Shown: positions 60,344 to 64,000 of the stretch, one piece after another
How positions within the stretch are numbered: position 1 is the stretch's first letter
How the letters are laid out: each line of letters starts with the position of its first letter
NCBI GenBank assembly: GCA_016714815.1
Contig: JADKBZ010000011.1
Coordinates: forward strand, 62,001-126,000
Length of the DNA stretch: 64,000 nucleotides
Source: Holophagales bacterium
Lineage (GTDB): Bacteria > Acidobacteriota > Thermoanaerobaculia > UBA5066
Direction of reading: 5' to 3'
Position numbers and translations under genes: made by a program
The notes under the pieces: model-generated
The model's database searches: none
What the model was told of the DNA's origin: nothing
What the model saw: the letters and a program-made list of their open reading frames with translations, nothing else

Positions 60344-61285
60344 ATGAAGCCGTCCCGCCCCGTTCCCCCGACCGCCGTCCGCCTCGTCGTCGGGAGCGTC
60401 ACTTTTCTCCTGTTCGCCACCAACACCGTCGTCCTCTGCTCCGTCCTCTACCTCGTGGCGCTCCTGAGGTTCGCGGTTCCCTTCGCCGCCTGGAAGAGTC
60501 GCGTCTCGCGCCTCCTCGTCGCGGTCGGCGAAGCGTGGATTGCCGTCAACACCTTCTGCCTCCGCCTCACGCAGCCGACGATCTACGACGTCCGGGGGCT
60601 CGAAGGGCTCCGCCGGGACGTCTCGTACCTCGTCGTTTCGAACCACCAGTCGTGGGTCGACATCGCCGTCCTGCAGGGGGTGTTCCTGCGGCGCCTCCCG
60701 TTCCTGCGCTTCTTCCTCAAGCAGCAGCTCATCCGGGTCCCCTTCCTCGGCGCGGCCTGGTGGGCGCTCGACTTCCCGTTCATGAAGCGGCACCCGCGCG
60801 AGGCGATCGAGAAGAATCCCGCGCTGCGCCTGGAGGACCTCGAGGCGACCCGCCGGGCCTGCGAGAAGTTCCGCCACGCGCCGGTCGCGATCCTGAACTT
60901 CGTGGAGGGGACCCGGTTCACCCCTGCCAAGCACGCCCGGTGCGGTGCGGAATTCCGCCACCTTCTCGCACCGAAGGCGGGGGGCCTCGCCTTCGCGGCG
61001 AGCGCCATGGGCCCGCAGCTCGCGGGGCTCGTCGACGTCACGATCGTCTACCCGCACGGTTCGCCGACGTTCTGGGACGCGATCTCGCGCGGGCTTCCCG
61101 AGGTCGTCGTCCGGGTGCGCGAGCGGGCGATCCCCGAGGGGTGGTACGAGGGCGACTACGCGGAAGACACCGCCTTCCGCGAGGAGATCCAGGCGGAGGT
61201 GAAGGCGCTCTTTCGGGAGAAGGACGCCGAGATCGTTTCCATCCTCGCCTCCCGGGCCCCCGGCGCCGGGCCGGCCGGGCGTTGA
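60344..61285 (+). CDS. PlsC-family acyltransferase (YihG-like)
   Basis: A 313-residue membrane-associated acyltransferase. Two hydrophobic segments occupy residues ~15-70. VSNHQSWVDIAVLQG has the catalytic NHx4D motif (His101, Asp106), ALDFPFMKRHPREA the following block, and AILNFVEGTRFTPAKH the EGTR substrate motif. It transfers an acyl chain to lysophosphatidate or a related lysolipid; the length and the LDFPFM/NFVEGTRFT blocks match the YihG/LCLAT-like branch. It is 29 bases upstream of kup, but kup has its own promoter-like box. Confidence 0.88.
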   Translation: MKPSRPVPPTAVRLVVGSVTFLLFATNTVVLCSVLYLVALLRFAVPFAAWKSRVSRLLVAVGEAWIAVNTFCLRLTQPTIYDVRGLEGLRRDVSYLVVSNHQSWVDIAVLQGVFLRRLPFLRFFLKQQLIRVPFLGAAWWALDFPFMKRHPREAIEKNPALRLEDLEATRRACEKFRHAPVAILNFVEGTRFTPAKHARCGAEFRHLLAPKAGGLAFAASAMGPQLAGLVDVTIVYPHGSPTFWDAISRGLPEVVVRVRERAIPEGWYEGDYAEDTAFREEIQAEVKALFREKDAEIVSILASRAPGAGPAGR

Positions 61286-61299
61286 CAGGCCGCCTGCAT

Positions 61300-61305
61300 T
61301 AGACT
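61300..61305 (+). promoter_or_regulatory. predicted -10 box of kup
   Basis: TAGACT, nine bases before the TTG at 61315. It supports that start. A TTGACA at 61282-61287 is only 12 bases upstream, too close to be a normal -35. Confidence 0.4.
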
Positions 61306-61314
61306 CCCGGCGCG

Positions 61315-63291
61315 TTGAAGACCGACTCGGGCGACTCCACGGGCTCCCATCCCGCATCCCTTACACCGTCCGGGGCCTTCGAAGCCGCCGCGGCCGGAAC
61401 GGAGAGGACTCACCTTCCGGCGGCTCCCCAGGGGAAGTACCTCGCCATCCTCACCGTCGGCGCCCTCGGGATCGTCTTCGGCGACATCGGGACGAGCCCC
61501 CTCTACGCCCTGCGCGAGTGCTTCACCGGTCACCACCCGATCCCCCCCTCGCCGACGAACGTCCTCGGCATCCTCTCCCTCATCTTCTGGGCGCTCGTCC
61601 TGACGATCTCGGTCAAGTACCTCGGCTTCGTCCTGCGTGCCGACAACCGGGGAGAGGGCGGGATCCTCGCCCTGATGGCGCTCCTCAGGCCGCCGTCCAC
61701 GACGGGCGCCTCGCGTCACGTCGTGCTCGTGGCGCTCGGCCTCTTCGGCGCGGCGCTCCTCTACGGCGACAGCATCATCACGCCGGCCATCACGGTCCTC
61801 TCGGCCGTCGAGGGGCTCGAGATCGTCACCCCTGCGTTCAAGCCGTTCATCCAGCCGATCGTCGTCGTCATTCTCATCGTCCTCTTCCTCATCCAGAAGA
61901 AGGGGACGGCGGGCGTCGGCGCGGTCTTCGGCCCCGTGATGGTCCTCTGGTTCGTCGTCCTGGCCGTGCTCGGCCTCGTCCACATCTTCGACGCGCCGAG
62001 GGTCCTGGCGGCGGTCAACCCGATGTACGGCGTCCGGTTCTTCACCGAGAACGGCCTCATCGGGTTCCTCCTTCTCGGCTCGGTCTTCCTCGCCGTCACG
62101 GGGGGCGAGGCGCTCTACGCCGACATGGGGCACTTCGGTCCGAAGCCGATCCGGGTCGGCTGGTTCCTCTTCGTCCTCCCTTCCCTCCTCCTCAACTACT
62201 TCGGCCAGGGGGCGCTCCTGCTGGTAAACCCGGCCGCCGCCTCGAACCCGCTCTTCGAGCTGGCGCCGAAGTGGGGCCTCCTGCCCCTCGTCATCCTCGC
62301 CACGGCCGCCTCGGTCATCGCCTCCCAGGCCGTCATCTCGGGAGCCTTCTCGCTGACGCGGCAGGCGATCCACCTCGGCTACATGCCGCGACTCCGGATC
62401 GACCACACCTCCGAGAAGGAGATCGGTCAGATCTACCTTCCCTCGATCAACTGGGTCCTGGCGGTCGCCTGCATCTGGCTCGTCCTGTCGTTCCGCACCT
62501 CGGGCGCCCTCGCCGCGGCGTACGGCGTGGCGGTGACGACAACGATGGGGATCACGACGGTCCTCCTCTACGTCTACGCCCGCGAGACGTGGAAGGTCTC
62601 GCGTGTCGTGGCACTGCCCGTCGCGATCGTCTTCCTCGTCGTCGACCTCGCCTTCTTCGGCGCGAACATCGTGAAGATCGGGAGCGGCGGCTGGGTTCCC
62701 CTCGCGATGGCCCTCTTCGTCTACACCGTCATGACGACGTGGAAGAAGGGGCGGATCATCCTGGCCGAACGGCTGCGCGAGGCGTCGCTCCCGGTCGACG
62801 TCTTCCTGCAGGACGTCGAGAAGCGGTCGCCGACGCGGGTGCGCGGGACGGCGGTCTTCATGGACCGCACGCCGGAAGGCATACCGCCGCCGCTCCTGCA
62901 CAACCTCAAGCACAACAAGATCCTCCACGAGCGGATCGTCTTCCTGACGGTCATCACCGACGAGGTGCCGCGCCTGAAGGAAAAGGAACGGACCCGCTCG
63001 GAGTTCCTCGGGCCCGGGTTCTGGCGGGTCACTCTCCACTACGGCTTCATGGAGAACCCCGACGTCCCGCGCGCCCTGCGCAAGCTCCGGCTCGACAACA
63101 AGGGCTTCGACCAGATGGACACGACGTACTTCCTCGGCCGCGAGACCCTCATCGCGAGCCAGCGGCCCGGCATGGCGCTCTGGCGCGAGCACGTCTTCGC
63201 CTGGATGGCCCGCTCCGAGGGCCGCGCGACGGCGTTCTTCAACATCCCGCCGGGACGCGTCGTCGAGCTGGGTCTCCAGGTCGAGCTCTGA
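61315..63291 (+). CDS. kup: Kup-family potassium uptake transporter
   Basis: A 658-residue K+/H+ symporter. A variable ~35-residue N-terminus precedes YLAILTVGALGIVFGDIGTSPLYALRECF, the family signature with GDIGTSPLYA. Twelve helices follow (AALLYGDSIITPAITVLSAVEG, GGEALYADMGHFG, NYFGQGALLL) and a cytoplasmic C-terminal domain from ~490 (GTAVFMDRTPEGIPPPLLHNLKHNK) ending YFLGRETLI then ARSEGRATAFFNIPPGRVVELGLQVEL. Length is normal. The TTG at 61315 is used. No trkA or kdp regulator is nearby. Confidence 0.95.
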   Translation: MKTDSGDSTGSHPASLTPSGAFEAAAAGTERTHLPAAPQGKYLAILTVGALGIVFGDIGTSPLYALRECFTGHHPIPPSPTNVLGILSLIFWALVLTISVKYLGFVLRADNRGEGGILALMALLRPPSTTGASRHVVLVALGLFGAALLYGDSIITPAITVLSAVEGLEIVTPAFKPFIQPIVVVILIVLFLIQKKGTAGVGAVFGPVMVLWFVVLAVLGLVHIFDAPRVLAAVNPMYGVRFFTENGLIGFLLLGSVFLAVTGGEALYADMGHFGPKPIRVGWFLFVLPSLLLNYFGQGALLLVNPAAASNPLFELAPKWGLLPLVILATAASVIASQAVISGAFSLTRQAIHLGYMPRLRIDHTSEKEIGQIYLPSINWVLAVACIWLVLSFRTSGALAAAYGVAVTTTMGITTVLLYVYARETWKVSRVVALPVAIVFLVVDLAFFGANIVKIGSGGWVPLAMALFVYTVMTTWKKGRIILAERLREASLPVDVFLQDVEKRSPTRVRGTAVFMDRTPEGIPPPLLHNLKHNKILHERIVFLTVITDEVPRLKEKERTRSEFLGPGFWRVTLHYGFMENPDVPRALRKLRLDNKGFDQMDTTYFLGRETLIASQRPGMALWREHVFAWMARSEGRATAFFNIPPGRVVELGLQVEL

Positions 63292-64000
63292 CCCGGGACT
63301 GAGCGTCGCTCGTCCCTCCCGCGAGAGGGAACCGGAGAGACCGGGGAGACCGAGGCGCTGGAGCACCGGAGCACCGGAGAGACTGTCCAGGCCACTTCAG
63401 CGAGCCGCCCGAGCCGCGGGCGGGAGGGGTGTCCCACGGCGAGCCCTGCGCGCGCACGACCCGCATCGGCCCCGCTGCGCGGGCCGCCGGGGCGCGCGCG
63501 AACTCGCTTCGCTCAAACAGCGCGCGCGCCTGATCCGGCGGCCTGCTCGCGGAGCCGTGCGGGGCCCCGTGCGTGCTCGGACGCTCGCTCGCGGGACACC
63601 CCTCCCCGCCCGCTCACACCCCGCGGGTAGCAGGCTTCCAAAGGGCCGTCCGCCCTGTGTTTCCATTGAGGCGTTGGTCCTCTGTTCTGCGGACGCGCTC
63701 TGACCGCAGCGCGTCGTTCGTCCCGGTTCGCTCCTCGCCTGCTGTGCGCACGCTCAAGAGGACGCGGAGCGTGCAGGTCAGACCCCTACCTCCGACTTCG
63801 GGTTGCGGAAATCAGATGCTCGCCGGCCGCGGGCGGGGTGGGGCGTCCCACGAGCCGACCTTGAGCAAGGACGGGGACCCGTTCGCGTCCGGGCGCGCCG
63901 CGGTCGGATCAGGACCGCGCGCGTGTCCGACGAGCGGCGCGAGGAGTTCGCGCGGGCCCCGAACGCGGTGCGTCCGGGCGCGGTAACGGGTCGGCCGCGC
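63292..64000. other. gene-poor tail of the window
   Basis: No credible gene is seen. Open frames here (for example 63573-63986 plus strand) have Arg/Ser/Pro-rich translations with no motif. After kup there is a small hairpin (63313-63318 with 63325-63330, TCCCTC/GAGGGA), short direct repeats around 63371-63381 (GGAGCACC), the large palindrome, and then about 390 bases of unremarkable GC-rich sequence that may be intergenic or the edge of a non-coding or mobile element. Confidence 0.5.
63422..63606. repeat. nested palindromic element downstream of kup
   Basis: Three inverted-repeat pairs share nearly one centre: 63422-63435 with 63593-63606 (14 bases, perfect, GGGAGGGGTGTCCC), 63482-63490 with 63535-63543 (9 bases) and 63491-63500 with 63521-63530 (10 bases, GGCGCGCGCG). 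The sequence between the arms also pairs imperfectly. The apex contains ACTCGCTTCGCTC. As RNA or cruciform DNA it would form a ~185-base stem. The 14-base arm core recurs in altered form near 63840 (GGGGCGTCCC). Confidence 0.6.

Noticed and set aside
61282..61287. Perfect TTGACA as a -35 box for kup
   Set aside because: It overlaps the acyltransferase stop codon and is only 12 bases from TAGACT, too short a spacer.
63573..63986. Plus-strand open frame of 137 codons near the right end
   Set aside because: Arg/Ser/Pro-rich, no motif, and its start lies within the palindrome; high GC alone makes such frames common.

Overview
The window is uniformly very GC-rich, densely coding DNA with many GTG, TTG and possibly CTG starts and many 4-base stop/start overlaps. 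Serine/threonine kinases fused to beta-propellers, many PAS histidine kinases without receivers, a NifJ-type pyruvate oxidoreductase and large surface-polysaccharide clusters together suggest an Acidobacteriota bacterium (perhaps a Thermoanaerobaculia-like lineage). This is inference from gene content; there is no rRNA to confirm it.

Region 1 (1-28 kb) is a surface-glycan locus. Two minus-strand operons (430/2060/3169 and 4168-8774) and a plus-strand operon (8839-11282) carry GT-C and GT4/GT2 glycosyltransferases, a Wzz-like chain-length protein, two O-antigen ligase/polymerases and a flippase. A GDSL esterase follows. A plus-strand operon (12404-20148) and a convergent minus-strand pair (22870-20130) then contain three radical-SAM genes, each followed directly by a GT-C-type membrane protein. 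One of these membrane proteins is an O-antigen-ligase/GT-C fusion. A GT4, an FkbM methyltransferase, a WYL regulator with a palindrome inside its promoter, and the nucleotide-sugar genes rfbB and galE close the region. Together they could make activated sugars, assemble a lipid-linked glycan, flip and polymerise it, and decorate it, possibly by radical chemistry.

Region 2 (28-39.5 kb) is mainly metabolic: a rhomboid protease, thiol peroxidase (tpx), an unusually long pyruvate:ferredoxin/flavodoxin oxidoreductase (nifJ), a secreted hypothetical protein, a HAD phosphatase, a secreted esterase, an SDR with an altered catalytic tyrosine, a free-standing CarH-like B12 sensor domain and tRNA-Arg(UCU).

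Region 3 (39.6-54 kb) is signalling: three related PAS histidine kinases, a small outer-membrane barrel, a DUF3943 protein, a methyltransferase, and two tandem paralogous Ser/Thr kinase-propeller receptors, the first interrupted by a one-base frameshift. A histone-H1-like Lys/Ala protein follows a strong terminator hairpin.

Region 4 (54-64 kb) has a RiPP-maturation-type B12 radical SAM protein, a 14-blade propeller protein with a SpoIIE phosphatase output, a hypothetical protein, a PlsC-like acyltransferase and a Kup potassium transporter. The final 0.7 kb has no credible gene but contains a roughly 185-bp nested palindrome.

Several first genes have a TANNNT hexamer only 6-10 bases before the start codon, suggesting widespread leaderless or near-leaderless transcription.
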